DNA from: Cognatundibacterium griseum
Lineage (GTDB): Bacteria > Pseudomonadota > Gammaproteobacteria > Burkholderiales > Burkholderiaceae_D
Length of the DNA: 64,000 nt
Assembly (NCBI RefSeq): GCF_014284195.1
Contig: NZ_JACOGC010000001.1
Location: 744,001 to 808,000 of the forward strand
Reading direction: 5' to 3'
Shown in pieces: positions 38,602 through 49,740 of the stretch. The position numbers and the translations under genes are program-made. Numbering within the stretch: position 1 is the first letter of the stretch; each line of letters begins with the position of its first letter. The notes beneath the pieces are model-generated. The model worked only from the letters and a program-made list of their open reading frames with translations. It ran no database searches and was not told the DNA's origin.

Positions 38602-39216
38602 TTATTCGATTTTGCAATAGCAATACAAAAATTGCTGGGTCGTACCAAACGGTGTTTCATGCAGATCGATGGTGCTGTCCACCCGTCTGAAGCGGGTTCC
38701 GAATTGCTCATGCAGTGCGTCTGCATTGTAGCGCACCACCTCCAGCCCGCTGCATTTTTCCGGTCCTTGCGGGCCAAATGTCGCCACAATGATATGGCCA
38801 CCGGGCTTCATCGCCTGGCTGACTTGCCGGACGTACGCCTGCCTTTGTTCCGGACTGGTCAGAAAATGGAATACCGCACGGTCATGCCAGACATCAAAAT
38901 ATTGCACGGGAAGCGCTACCTGCGTGATGTCGCCTGTAATCCATTGCACATCGCTGGCTTTGGCACCCAGCCTTCGGCGGGTGCCGTCAATCGCTGCCTG
39001 CGAAATATCCAGCACGCTGACGTGCGCATAACCGCGCTCCAGTAAATCATCGACCAGCGTGGATTCGCCTCCGCCAACATCAATGATGCGATCTGACTTG
39101 CCGGCGATACGTTCTATGAAAGACAGTGACTGATACAGATGCGGGGCATACCAGCTGACGGCATCCGGTGCCTTGGTCTGGTAAACCTGTTCCCAATGTT
39201 GACGTTTACTCATCAA
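38602..39216 (-). CDS. Class I SAM-dependent methyltransferase
   Basis: This 204-residue cytoplasmic methyltransferase has the SAM-binding motif I IIDVGGGESTLVDDLLERG (near residues 44-62), motif II VSVLDISQAAI and the YFDVWHDRAVFHFL block typical of the UbiE/thiopurine-like group. The start is ATG 39216; a second ATG follows by one codon. The substrate is unknown; arsenite, tellurite or small-molecule methylation are common for this subgroup. It is oriented opposite to lpxC and its promoter must lie before 39216, close to the dxs terminator. Confidence 0.85.
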   Translation of the reverse strand: MMSKRQHWEQVYQTKAPDAVSWYAPHLYQSLSFIERIAGKSDRIIDVGGGESTLVDDLLERGYAHVSVLDISQAAIDGTRRRLGAKASDVQWITGDITQVALPVQYFDVWHDRAVFHFLTSPEQRQAYVRQVSQAMKPGGHIIVATFGPQGPEKCSGLEVVRYNADALHEQFGTRFRRVDSTIDLHETPFGTTQQFLYCYCKIE

Positions 39217-39284
39217 TAATCCTGTATATCAATGTGCCGGCGCGGAAAGAATGGAGAAATTTAGTTGGCAGCAGGGAAAGAACC

Positions 39285-39313
39285 ATAAAAAATGCCTCCG
39301 GTCAGGAGGCATT
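39285..39313 (-). terminator. Rho-independent terminator after dxs
   Basis: On the minus strand AATGCCTCC and GGAGGCATT pair around a 5-nt loop and are followed by a T run (the A tract at 39287-39290 on the plus strand). It lies about 34 bp after the dxs stop. Confidence 0.87.
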
Positions 39314-39346
39314 GTAGAACAGAATGGGAAGACCTGAGCCCGTCGA

Positions 39347-41224
39347 TTACTGATTGACCGCCAGTTTTGCGGCAGGCTTAACGACAAGATTAAATCGTTG
39401 GCGGATAGAGGTTTCAATGCCGGGAGCATCGAGCCCGCATTGTTTCAGCAATAGACCGGGATCGCCGTGGTCAATAAATTTATCCGGCAGGCCGAGCAGC
39501 AGCAGCGGCTTACTGATGCATGCCGCGGCCATGGCTTCCGCAACGGCGGAGCCGGCGCCTCCCATCACACAACCTTCTTCGACGGTCACCAGCATGTCGT
39601 GGCTGGCTGCCAGCTGCTCTACCATCTCCTGATCAAGCGGTTTGATAAAGCGCATATTCACGACGGTCGCATCCAGGGCTTCCGCTGCTTTCAATGCAGG
39701 CTGCAGCATGGAGCCGAAAGCCATGATGGCAATGTTGCTGCCCTGACGCCGGAGTTCAGCCTTACCGAGCGGAATACTGCTCAATGCCGTGTCCGGCGTG
39801 ACACCAATACCCGTACCGCGCGGATAACGTATCGCCGCCGGGCCGGGATGGTGATAGCCGGTGGTCAGCATCTGGCGGCATTCATTTTCATCCGAGGCGG
39901 CCATGACAACCATATTCGGGATGCAGCGCAGATAAGCCAGGTCGTAATTGCCGGCATGGGTCGCACCATCGGCACCGACCAGACCAGCGCGGTCCAGCGC
40001 AAAGGTCACGTCCAGATTTTGCAGAGCGACATCATGAATCAGCTGATCGTAAGCGCGCTGCAGGAAGGTGGAGTAAATCGCCACCACGGGTTTCAGACCT
40101 TCGCAGGCGAGGCCGGCCGCAAAGGTGACGGAATGTTGTTCCGCGATGCCTACGTCGTAATAACGCTGGGGAAATTGCTTTTCAAACTCGACCATACCAG
40201 AGCCCTCGCGCATGGCAGGTGTAATACCGATCAGTTTCTGGTCGGCGGCGGCCATATCGCACAGCCATTGCCCGAAAACCTGGGTATAAGTCTGCTTCGT
40301 GGATGCGCTGGGCTTGATGCCTTCCGCCGGATTGAATTTTCCGGGACCGTGATACAGCACAGGGTCGGCTTCCGCCAGTTTATATCCCTGACCCTTTTTG
40401 GTGACCACGTGCAGGAACTGCGGCCCTTTGAGCTGCTTGATATTTTGCAGTGTCGGGATCAGGGAGTCGAGATCGTGGCCATCAATCGGGCCGATGTAAT
40501 TGAAACCGAATTCTTCAAACATGGTCGCCGGCACCAGCATACCTTTGGCATGTTCTTCAAAGCGCTTGGCGAGTTCGAGTACAGGCGACGGCAAGACGGA
40601 TTTGCCGACATTGCGGGCCGCCGCATAAAACTTGCCGGACATCAGTCGTGCCAGATAGCGGTTCAGTGCGCCGACTGGCGGGGAAATCGACATGTCATTA
40701 TCGTTCAGCACCACCAGCAGGTTGATATCGTCGTAGACGCCTGCATTGTTCAGGGCTTCAAATGCCATACCCGCCGTCATCGAGCCGTCGCCGATGATGG
40801 CGACCGCGTGCCGGTCCTTGCCTTGCGTGCGTGCGGCCAGCGCCATACCGAGCGCTGCCGAAATCGAGGTCGATGAATGCGCGGTGCCGAAAGTATCGTA
40901 TTCGCTCTCGTCCCGGCGCGGAAATCCGGAAATGCCTTCCCATTGACGCAGCGTATGCATCTGGTCACGCCGGCCAGTCAGGATTTTGTGCGGATACGTC
41001 TGATGGCCGACATCCCAGACCAGACGGTCTTCCGGGGTATTAAACACGTAATGTAAAGCCAGCGTCAGCTCAACTGTGCCGAGATTGGACGACAGATGCC
41101 CGCCTGTTTTGGAGACGGAATCCAGCACGTACTGGCGCAATTCATCGGCCAATGGCTTGAGCTGATGACGTGACATGAGCCGTAAATCGGTCGGGGAATT
41201 GATTTTTTGAAGTAGATTCGTCAT
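39347..41224 (-). CDS. dxs: 1-deoxy-D-xylulose-5-phosphate synthase
   Basis: This 625-residue thiamine-diphosphate enzyme condenses pyruvate and glyceraldehyde-3-phosphate at the start of the non-mevalonate isoprenoid pathway. The ThDP site [18 protein letters not shown], the catalytic-His region [13 protein letters not shown] and the transketolase pyrimidine-domain block [16 protein letters not shown] are visible. It is the last gene of xseB-ispA-dxs, 12 bp after ispA, and is followed by a clear terminator. Confidence 0.97.
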   Translation of the reverse strand: MTNLLQKINSPTDLRLMSRHQLKPLADELRQYVLDSVSKTGGHLSSNLGTVELTLALHYVFNTPEDRLVWDVGHQTYPHKILTGRRDQMHTLRQWEGISGFPRRDESEYDTFGTAHSSTSISAALGMALAARTQGKDRHAVAIIGDGSMTAGMAFEALNNAGVYDDINLLVVLNDNDMSISPPVGALNRYLARLMSGKFYAAARNVGKSVLPSPVLELAKRFEEHAKGMLVPATMFEEFGFNYIGPIDGHDLDSLIPTLQNIKQLKGPQFLHVVTKKGQGYKLAEADPVLYHGPGKFNPAEGIKPSASTKQTYTQVFGQWLCDMAAADQKLIGITPAMREGSGMVEFEKQFPQRYYDVGIAEQHSVTFAAGLACEGLKPVVAIYSTFLQRAYDQLIHDVALQNLDVTFALDRAGLVGADGATHAGNYDLAYLRCIPNMVVMAASDENECRQMLTTGYHHPGPAAIRYPRGTGIGVTPDTALSSIPLGKAELRRQGSNIAIMAFGSMLQPALKAAEALDATVVNMRFIKPLDQEMVEQLAASHDMLVTVEEGCVMGGAGSAVAEAMAAACISKPLLLLGLPDKFIDHGDPGLLLKQCGLDAPGIETSIRQRFNLVVKPAAKLAVNQ

Positions 41225-41236
41225 AGAAATAGCCAG

Positions 41237-42124
41237 TTATGCTTGTCGCTGCACGATCAGATCGGCCAGATCATGCAGGAATTGTGCGTTTGTGCCGAAC
41301 AACTGCAAAGCTTCGTGGGCTTTCTGGCAGAGTTGAATGGCTAATTGCCGGGACGCCTCCAGCCCGAGCAGGCTGACATAAGTAGGTTTATTGTCTGCGG
41401 CATCTTTTCCTGCTGTTTTGCCCAGTGTGGCAGAATCTGCGGTGGCATCCAGCACATCGTCCACCACCTGGAACGCCAGCCCGATGGCCGCGGCATAAGT
41501 ATCCAGCGCGGCGGTTTCCTCAGTGTTCAGTAATTTACCGCTCATGGCGCCGAGCAATACCGACGCGCGCAATAAGGCACCGGTTTTGAGGCGATGCATC
41601 TGCTCCAGCTGTTCCCTGCTCAGCGCCATTCCGACACTGGCCAGGTCAATCGCCTGCCCGCCGCACATGCCCACGGAACCTGCTGCATGCGCTAATACCC
41701 GAACCATTGCCAGTTTGGCAGCCGGGTCGCCGTCACCTTCCGACAGCACGAGAAAGGCCTGCGCCTGCAAGGCATCTCCCACCAGCAAGGCGGTGGCTTC
41801 ATCGTATTTCACGTGAACGGTTGGTTTGCCGCGCCGCAAAGCATCATCATCCATGCAGGGCATGTCATCATGTACCAGTGAATAAGCATGGATCATTTCG
41901 GTAGCGGCGGCAGCGCGCCGCAACAGATCTTCAGATGCCTGAAACAGCCTGCCTGCCGCAAATACCAGCAGCGGCCGGATGCGCTTGCCGCCATCCAGCG
42001 CCGCATAGCGCATGGCATCGTGCAAATGGGCGGGAACGGTGGATGGCGCAGGAATGAATTCCGACAGGTCGGCTTCGCAACGCTCCTGGGTCTGCTTCAT
42101 CCAGCTGCGGAATGTATCGTTCAT
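41237..42124 (-). CDS. ispA: Farnesyl diphosphate synthase
   Basis: This 295-residue all-helical prenyltransferase lengthens dimethylallyl or geranyl diphosphate to farnesyl diphosphate. The first Asp-rich motif DDMPCMD starts at D86, and the second is VVDDVLD near residue 221. The substrate block GGKRIRPLL is present. The start overlaps the xseB stop by 4 nt, so the two are coupled. Product length cannot be proven, but the gene context and motif spacing fit IspA. Confidence 0.95.
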   Translation of the reverse strand: MNDTFRSWMKQTQERCEADLSEFIPAPSTVPAHLHDAMRYAALDGGKRIRPLLVFAAGRLFQASEDLLRRAAAATEMIHAYSLVHDDMPCMDDDALRRGKPTVHVKYDEATALLVGDALQAQAFLVLSEGDGDPAAKLAMVRVLAHAAGSVGMCGGQAIDLASVGMALSREQLEQMHRLKTGALLRASVLLGAMSGKLLNTEETAALDTYAAAIGLAFQVVDDVLDATADSATLGKTAGKDAADNKPTYVSLLGLEASRQLAIQLCQKAHEALQLFGTNAQFLHDLADLIVQRQA

Positions 42125-42387
42125 GCAGCGTCCCCATCATCAATCTGGAACGATTTCAACATTCCTGCGTCCAGAATTTTCACCTGCTGCTCAACCTGTT
42201 CGAGTTGCGCAGCACAGAACCGGATTAATTCTGAACCGCGCTGATATGCCGTCACAGAAGCTTCGATCGGCAGATCGCCGGCTTCCATTCTTGTTACCAG
42301 TTCACTTAACTCTTTCATCGCCGCCTCGAAGGAAGCAGGGGGAGGGGTGACCTCTGACAGGGGAGTGTCAGCGTGTTTTTTAGGCAT
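42121..42387 (-). CDS. xseB: Exonuclease VII small subunit
   Basis: This 88-residue helical protein has the family blocks FEAAMKELSELVTRMEAGDLPIE and SVTAYQRGSELIRFCAAQLEQVE. With XseA it forms exonuclease VII, which removes single-stranded DNA. The overlap with ispA is the usual Burkholderiales arrangement. The upstream 410-bp gap must hold the operon promoter. Confidence 0.95.
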   Translation of the reverse strand: MPKKHADTPLSEVTPPPASFEAAMKELSELVTRMEAGDLPIEASVTAYQRGSELIRFCAAQLEQVEQQVKILDAGMLKSFQIDDGDAA

Positions 42388-42797
42388 ACCAGTTATTGTC
42401 CATCGTTGTTCAAACGTTGCGTAGAAACACGCAAAATGCGTCTAGCCCGCTATTTTAGAGTAATCCGGAAACCTTGAGCGGAAATTGGCGGATATGGAAA
42501 GTTGATTCTGTTACAAATGGAAATTATTGTTTCAATCAGGAAAATGTTTCTTAAGGACGGAGCATTTTATACTTAAAGAATAGGACAAATTGTGTTCTGA
42601 ACATTTCCATGTGGAAATTCTTTGTATATAGTGCAGACAAGTCTACTTTATCAGTTTAGGTGAGGCTCTGTAAGAAGGCTCCGATCCTGCCGGTTACGCG
42701 CAGAGGCGCACAGGAAATTGATCTGTTAGTGGTTAGTGATTTGATTTCCAAGAATGCAACATTGTAACCATTTTTCTGAAACTTTTAGTTCATCATC
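42388..42797. other. Divergent intergenic region between xseB and the DUF1631 gene
   Basis: No gene is seen in these 410 AT-rich bases. On the minus strand TAAAAT (plus-strand ATTTTA at 42452-42457) may be a -10 for xseB. ATTTCCA-TG-TGGAAAT at 42603-42618 is a perfect 7-bp inverted repeat that could be an operator. TTGTATATAGTG near 42621 is promoter-like. Nothing else stands out. Confidence 0.45.
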
Positions 42798-45089
42798 ATG
42801 ATCAGCTCTAAAAAGCAACAAACCTCATCTGCAGCGGCTTCTGCTGCCAATGGTGAGTTGCTGTCCGGGCTGATCCCCGTGGCCGTCCAGCCGGTATTGG
42901 CGCAGCTGGATGCATTTTCTGGCAGATTATCAAATGCAATGCTGGCTGTGTCTGAACACAGTATGGATTCGCGTGAAGCCATGTTGTGCTTTCATGCCGG
43001 ACAATTGCTGAAAAAGCATGCTTACGCTTTTTATCATATCGCGACAAAAGAAATAGAGACCGTTTTTCGTCACGAAATGCGGAATTTATTGCAGACTGGG
43101 GAACTGACGCGTACCCGTGACGAAAGTGACGATCAGGATCTGAGTCTGGTCAGTTATGAGGAAATGGACAAGAAGCTGGCGCTCAGCCGCATCAGCCGCG
43201 CCATCGAGCTCGAAAATGCAGAACAATATGCTGCGCTGAATATGCGTTTATCCCACGTGCTGGGCAGAGACACGCTCAGCATTACTCAAAATCCGTTCCG
43301 CCCTGACAACGTATTGCAGGCTTTGTACAATTCCTGGTGTCAGTTTGATCCGGAAGAAAATACGCATGAGCTGATTCTGCCTTTACTGAGTGCCGATATC
43401 CTGTTTGATCTTGCCCCGGTTTTGTATGAACTGAACTCGGTTCTGGCTGGCAAGGGCATATTGCCCGATTTGCAGGAGTCTTACCGGATCAGGCAGGCCT
43501 CCGCCAAAAAAGCGCATCCGGCGCCGTCGCCTGAACGGGAAAAACGTCAGCCGGACAGCAAGGGCGATGGTTTTGGTTTACAGCAAAAGCTGAATCGTTA
43601 TTTTTCCGCAGGGCAGCCCCCTGCTCCGCAGGCAGTTTATGCAGCAACCGGCCAGGAGGCACAGGCCAGTCCGCAGCCGTTCGCACAGGCCATGCAAACT
43701 GCAGGTTATCCGTCATCTGCAGCGCCGGCATATCCCGCGCAATCGCCGTTTTTTCAGCATCTGGCAGGTTTGCAGCACAGTCTGAAGCTGAATCAGCTGA
43801 TGGCCGAAGCGAAAGATATCCTGCGGCTGTCGCAAATCCGCGAGCATTTTCCGGAGATGGCCAGCAGCGGTGTGGAAAAACATACCTTCGATCTGCTGGC
43901 GCAGGTCTTTGATAATGTCTTTCGGAATAACGCAATTCCGCAACCGGTCAAGGAATTGATTTCAGTGCTGCAGGTGCCGGTATTAAAAGTCGCGCTGATC
44001 GATCAGGACTTCTTTTTCAAGGAACAACATCCTGCGCGCCGGTTAATTGATTTGCTGTCGCGTTACAGCCCGGCACTGGATCAGGATAAGGCGCAGGATG
44101 ATCCGCTGTTCCAGGCGATGCAGAAGAATGTGCAGCGGGTTTCCAAAGAATTTAATCAGGAAATCGCCTTATTTGATGAGGTGGTGACGGATCTCGAAAG
44201 CTTTATTGCAAAAGAAGAGACCGCAGATGCAGAGGCTTTGCAGACGCCGATCCAGCAAGCCTTGCGTAACGAAAAAATCAAACAGGCCAATATTGCAGCA
44301 AACCATGAGGTGGCATTACGCATTGGTACTGGAGAGGTGGTTGCTTTTGTTGAGGCATTTCTGGAAAACCGCTGGATCAAGGTACTGACGCTGGCATACA
44401 GCATACAGGAAGAGAAACCGCATGCTGCCGAGGATGCGCTGCGCACCATGGATGACCTGATCTGGAGCGTCAAGCCGAAAATCACCCTGCAGGAAAGACA
44501 GGCGCTACTGAATCGTTTGCCTGCGATTCTGGCGCGGCTGAATAAATGGCTGAGCCTGATTAAGTGGCAGGATGAAGACCGTGTGCGCTTTTTTGCCGAG
44601 CTGGCGGAGTGTCATGCGTCCATTGTCCGCGCTCCGCTGGAATTATCCCCTGATAAACAGCTGGAGCTGGCGGTGGAAGCGGCGCAGCAGGCTGCCGAAC
44701 GGCGGCTGGAAAAACGTGCGGAAGCAGAGAAAAAAGCAGCACATCAAGTCAGTGAAGACAATGACGAGTCGAGCAGACAGGTTCATCAGCTCGAACGCGG
44801 TATCTGGATTAATTACATGCCAGTGGCAGGGCAAGAGTTAATCCGGGTGCGGCTGGCGTGGGTCAGCCCGATGCGCAGCCTGTATATTTTCACTTCCAGC
44901 CAGAAAGAGAAAAGTTTTTCTATCCCTGTTAAAGCACTGGAGCAGGCTTTCCGTGAGCAGCGGGCACAGGTGCTGAATCTGGATAAAGTGATGAATCAGG
45001 CTCTGCTGGAAGCGCTTGAAACCATGCCAGAGGCCGTGCCGGATGCGGCTGAGCCAGTCACAGACGAGCAGGTTGCCAGCGCAGCCTGA
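42798..45089 (+). CDS. DUF1631 family protein
   Basis: This is a large 763-residue soluble protein with three parts. The helical N-terminal region runs to about 220 (AVQPVLAQLDAFSGRLSNAM). A low-complexity Pro/Ala/Gln linker spans about 235-320. The helical core (VFDNVFRNNAIPQPVK, KYSPALDQD-like) continues to about 640. The end (RGIWINYMPVAGQELIRVRLAW...LYIFTSSQKEKSFSI) has a beta pattern like a PilZ-related domain, so binding of cyclic di-GMP is possible; this is an inference. No catalytic motif is visible. It is divergent from xseB, and only 9 bp separate it from the convergent foldase gene. Confidence 0.82.
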   Translation: MISSKKQQTSSAAASAANGELLSGLIPVAVQPVLAQLDAFSGRLSNAMLAVSEHSMDSREAMLCFHAGQLLKKHAYAFYHIATKEIETVFRHEMRNLLQTGELTRTRDESDDQDLSLVSYEEMDKKLALSRISRAIELENAEQYAALNMRLSHVLGRDTLSITQNPFRPDNVLQALYNSWCQFDPEENTHELILPLLSADILFDLAPVLYELNSVLAGKGILPDLQESYRIRQASAKKAHPAPSPEREKRQPDSKGDGFGLQQKLNRYFSAGQPPAPQAVYAATGQEAQASPQPFAQAMQTAGYPSSAAPAYPAQSPFFQHLAGLQHSLKLNQLMAEAKDILRLSQIREHFPEMASSGVEKHTFDLLAQVFDNVFRNNAIPQPVKELISVLQVPVLKVALIDQDFFFKEQHPARRLIDLLSRYSPALDQDKAQDDPLFQAMQKNVQRVSKEFNQEIALFDEVVTDLESFIAKEETADAEALQTPIQQALRNEKIKQANIAANHEVALRIGTGEVVAFVEAFLENRWIKVLTLAYSIQEEKPHAAEDALRTMDDLIWSVKPKITLQERQALLNRLPAILARLNKWLSLIKWQDEDRVRFFAELAECHASIVRAPLELSPDKQLELAVEAAQQAAERRLEKRAEAEKKAAHQVSEDNDESSRQVHQLERGIWINYMPVAGQELIRVRLAWVSPMRSLYIFTSSQKEKSFSIPVKALEQAFREQRAQVLNLDKVMNQALLEALETMPEAVPDAAEPVTDEQVASAA

Positions 45090-45098
45090 CCTGCCCGG

Positions 45099-46067
45099 TT
45101 ATTGCGAATTTCCTTCATACGCCGCCAGACGGCGCTGCTCCTGCGGACTGAAATACCGGTCCCGTATTTGTTGCAGACCGGACAGTTGTGCCGAATCTGC
45201 CGTGTTTCCGGCATGGCTGAGCAATAGCTGACGCTGCTCAAGATACATGCGGATCCGGTCTTTCCATTCAGCCTGTTCCCTATCGACTGCCGCCAGACGT
45301 TCCGCTGCCTCAGGTGACGTATTTTGCGCACGCCAGCGATAGATATCGTCTTCACTGGCTCCCTGACTGCGCATTTGCTGCACCTGCTCTTCCAGGCGGA
45401 TAACCTGATAAGGCGCTTGTCTGGATGCCCGCATTTCGGGATTCATCGCATCGTCCAGCGCCTGCAGACGTGCTTTTTTCTGTTCAGGACTTAATGTGGC
45501 ATCCTGGCTGATTTCCAGCCTTGCCAGCGCATCCTGATCGTACGCGTCATCAAAACTGAATAAGGCCTGATTTTCCGCCGAGCTGAAATATTCCAATCGC
45601 AAAGCCTGCATTTTTTGCCAGCGCTGGCGGATGGCGGCCAGCTGATTGCCTGCCTTAAGGGTGTCGCCAGAACCATGCAGCTCAAAGTCAGCCAGCGCCT
45701 GTTTATAGGCAAGGTAATGATCGAGCAAGTGCATGGCTTGCCCTGCTGCATGCGCGGACAATTTCTGCCGCAGCACCTGCTCAATCTGCTTCCGGATCTC
45801 GGGTAATTCTTTTTCGCCGATCGCAGACAGATAGTAATCAAACAGCAGCCGTAAATCCTGTGTAATAACCAGATCGCCCTGATCAGTCTGCGTGGCGCCG
45901 CCGTCCGTGCTGCTGCCGGTCATGGACCGGACAAAAGAAAAAGAAGTGTCTCCGGCAGTGAGCCTGACCGGAGTGTGGGTGTCCTGCAATGGCAGGCTGT
46001 TTGTTAAGAAAAAAGCGCAGATAAAACCTGAGAGCACGCATGCAACAGCCACATTTTTCTTTTTCAT
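45099..46067 (-). CDS. lifO: Lipase-specific foldase (lipase chaperone)
   Basis: This 322-residue periplasmic chaperone is anchored in the inner membrane by the N-terminal helix (VAVACVLSGFICAFFLT, residues about 7-23). A Thr/Gly/Ser-rich linker follows, then the helical foldase domain. The family motif RLLFDYYLSAIGE (RxxFDYxLSA) is intact at about residue 73. The domain folds the partner lipase before secretion. It directly follows the lipase gene on the same strand, 56 bp downstream, so the two make one operon. Confidence 0.93.
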   Translation of the reverse strand: MKKKNVAVACVLSGFICAFFLTNSLPLQDTHTPVRLTAGDTSFSFVRSMTGSSTDGGATQTDQGDLVITQDLRLLFDYYLSAIGEKELPEIRKQIEQVLRQKLSAHAAGQAMHLLDHYLAYKQALADFELHGSGDTLKAGNQLAAIRQRWQKMQALRLEYFSSAENQALFSFDDAYDQDALARLEISQDATLSPEQKKARLQALDDAMNPEMRASRQAPYQVIRLEEQVQQMRSQGASEDDIYRWRAQNTSPEAAERLAAVDREQAEWKDRIRMYLEQRQLLLSHAGNTADSAQLSGLQQIRDRYFSPQEQRRLAAYEGNSQ

Positions 46068-46123
46068 CTGACCGGTCTCCGACTTTGACAGACAAGTTAT
46101 GCTGAGAATGAAATCATGCGGTT

Positions 46124-47641
<1,518 letters not shown>

Positions 47642-48742
47642 ATGTCCGATCTGGCTTCTTTGTCTACACTGGCGCGTTCTGACGCGCAACTTCCGGTTCA
47701 GGTTTATTTTGATGAAGCGTTATTAGAACGCGAAATAAAAGACCTGTTCCAGGCTGGCCCTCGCTATGTGGGTCATGAACTGATGGTGCCGAATGTGGGG
47801 GATTTCGCCACACTGGCTTCCGAAAATGAAGGCCGCATGCTGGTTCGCAGCGCTCAGGGAATTGAGCTGATGTCGAACGTCTGTCGCCATCGTCAGGCTT
47901 TAATGTTTAATGGCCGCGGCAATGCGAATAACATCGTATGCCCGCTGCATCGCTGGACGTATGATCTGAAAGGCGAACTGATCGGCGCACCGCACTTTGC
48001 CGATACGCCTTGCATGAATCTGAAGCGCACGCCGTTGCAAAACTGGAATGGCCTGCTATTCGAGCAGAATGGTTACAACGTCATGGAGCGCATGTCGCAA
48101 CTGACCGTGACCCGCGATCTCGACTTTACGGGATACATGCTCGATCACGTTGAAGTGCATGACTGCGATTACAACTGGAAAACCTTTATTGAGGTTTATC
48201 TGGAGGATTATCACGTCGAGCCTTTCCATCCGGGTCTGGGCAGCTTCGTCACATGCGACGATCTGCGCTGGGAATTCGGCGAGGATTACAGCGTCCAGAC
48301 CGTCGGCGTCAATCACGGTTTGCTGAAGTCCGGTTCGGAAAAATACCGACACTGGCAGGAACAGGTGTTGAAATTCCGCAATGGCGAACCGCCTAAATAC
48401 GGCGCGATCTGGCTGACCTTGTATCCGAATATCATGGTGGAGTGGTATCCGCATGTGCTGGTGGTATCGACCTTATGGCCGACTGAAACTGGCAAGACCC
48501 GCAATGTGGTCGAATTTTATTATCCGGAAGAAATCGTGCTGTTTGAACGTGAATTCATCGAGGCCGAGCGCGCTGCCTACATGGAAACCTGCATTGAGGA
48601 TGATGAGATTGGCATGCGTATGGATGCTGGCCGCAAAATCCTGCTGGACCGTGGCGAGAATGAAGTGGGCCCGTATCAGTCGCCGATGGAAGATGGCATG
48701 CAGCATTTTCATGAATGGTACCGGCGCAGAATGGTATTCTGA
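47642..48742 (+). CDS. Rieske non-heme iron oxygenase, alpha subunit type
   Basis: This 366-residue enzyme hydroxylates an aromatic or similar ring. The start is ATG 47642, after GGGGGTGGAG; the frame is open to 47447 but without a good start. The [2Fe-2S] ligands are in CRHRQALMF and CPLHRWTYDL (Cys-x-His and Cys-x2-His near residues 83 and 102). The mononuclear iron site is EDYHVEPFHPG. No reductase or ferredoxin gene is beside it. The substrate is unknown. Such orphan oxygenases lie near xseB in many Burkholderiales, which suggests a housekeeping role. Confidence 0.88.
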   Translation: MSDLASLSTLARSDAQLPVQVYFDEALLEREIKDLFQAGPRYVGHELMVPNVGDFATLASENEGRMLVRSAQGIELMSNVCRHRQALMFNGRGNANNIVCPLHRWTYDLKGELIGAPHFADTPCMNLKRTPLQNWNGLLFEQNGYNVMERMSQLTVTRDLDFTGYMLDHVEVHDCDYNWKTFIEVYLEDYHVEPFHPGLGSFVTCDDLRWEFGEDYSVQTVGVNHGLLKSGSEKYRHWQEQVLKFRNGEPPKYGAIWLTLYPNIMVEWYPHVLVVSTLWPTETGKTRNVVEFYYPEEIVLFEREFIEAERAAYMETCIEDDEIGMRMDAGRKILLDRGENEVGPYQSPMEDGMQHFHEWYRRRMVF

Positions 48743-48815
48743 TCCGGTCTGTTCAGATCACGCAGGGGAGGCAGATGGCCTCCCTTCTTTTTGGAATTTT
48801 GGATTGGAAGTGCTG

Positions 48816-49727
48816 ATGCAGTCTTTGTGGATGCTGGTTGCGAGTTTTCTGTTTTCGATCATGGGTGTCTGCGTCAAGCTGGCATCGGTTGATTATTCAA
48901 CTTCCGAAATCGTCGCCTACCGTGGCGTGATCGGTATGCTGATGATACTGGTGCTCATAAGGTGGCAAGGTGGCAGTCTGAAAACCGGAATGGCAGGCCA
49001 TCACCTGTGGCGCGGCAGTGTCGGTGTCAGTGCCTTATGGCTGTGGTTTTATGCGATTGGGCAATTGCCGCTGGCAATGGCGGTGACGCTGAACTATATG
49101 TCGCCGATCTGGATCGCCGCTATTTTGCTGGTGAGCGCCTGGTGGCGCAGGCAGCGCAGTATGGACTGGCGCCTGATGGCCGCGATTATCATGGGGTTTG
49201 GCGGTGTGGTCTTGTTGCTGCGGCCGAGTATACATGCTGATCAGTGGATCGGCGGGGTGGTTGCTTTGGTGTCCGGCATGCTGGCAGCGCTGGCTTATTT
49301 GCAGGTACGGCAGATGGGATTGATGGGAGAGCCGGAATACCGCGTGGTGTTTTATTTCTCCATGAGTTGTGCGGTCGCCGGCGTGATCGGAACGAAGCTG
49401 TTTCCTGCCACGCTGGCGGGTCAGCCTGCCTGGCATCCGGTGAATCTGCATGGCGCGCTGCTGTTGCTGACGATCGGGTTGACGGCAGCCAGTGCGCAGA
49501 TGGCAATGACACGCGCCTACCGGCTGGGAAACACCTTGCTGACGGCGAACCTGCAATATGCGGGGATTGTATTTTCCAGTTTCTGGGATATTTTCTTATG
49601 GGACGAACATCTTGCCTGGCTGAGCTGGTGCGGGATCGCCATCATTATATTGAGCGGACTGATTGCCAGCTTTTATAATGCCAGAAGCCAGCAACAACCC
49701 GTTTCTGATCCGATCGCTTCCGAATAA
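48816..49727 (+). CDS. EamA/DMT family transporter
   Basis: This 303-residue membrane protein has ten helices in two EamA repeats (SFLFSIMGVCVKLASVDYSTSEIVAYRG in the first, SSFWDIFLWDEHLAWLSWCGIAII in the second). I chose ATG 48816, with GGAAG 5 nt upstream; the open frame further 5' lies within the Rieske gene. Such permeases export or import small metabolites; the substrate is unknown. The gap to the Rieske gene is 73 bp on the same strand, so co-transcription is possible. Confidence 0.87.
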   Translation: MQSLWMLVASFLFSIMGVCVKLASVDYSTSEIVAYRGVIGMLMILVLIRWQGGSLKTGMAGHHLWRGSVGVSALWLWFYAIGQLPLAMAVTLNYMSPIWIAAILLVSAWWRRQRSMDWRLMAAIIMGFGGVVLLLRPSIHADQWIGGVVALVSGMLAALAYLQVRQMGLMGEPEYRVVFYFSMSCAVAGVIGTKLFPATLAGQPAWHPVNLHGALLLLTIGLTAASAQMAMTRAYRLGNTLLTANLQYAGIVFSSFWDIFLWDEHLAWLSWCGIAIIILSGLIASFYNARSQQQPVSDPIASE

Positions 49728-49740
49728 ACAGGAGATAAGC

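Noticed and set aside
39467..40876. Plus-strand frame of 469 residues opposite dxs
   Set aside because: It is a shadow of dxs; the composition is unusual and no motif is present.
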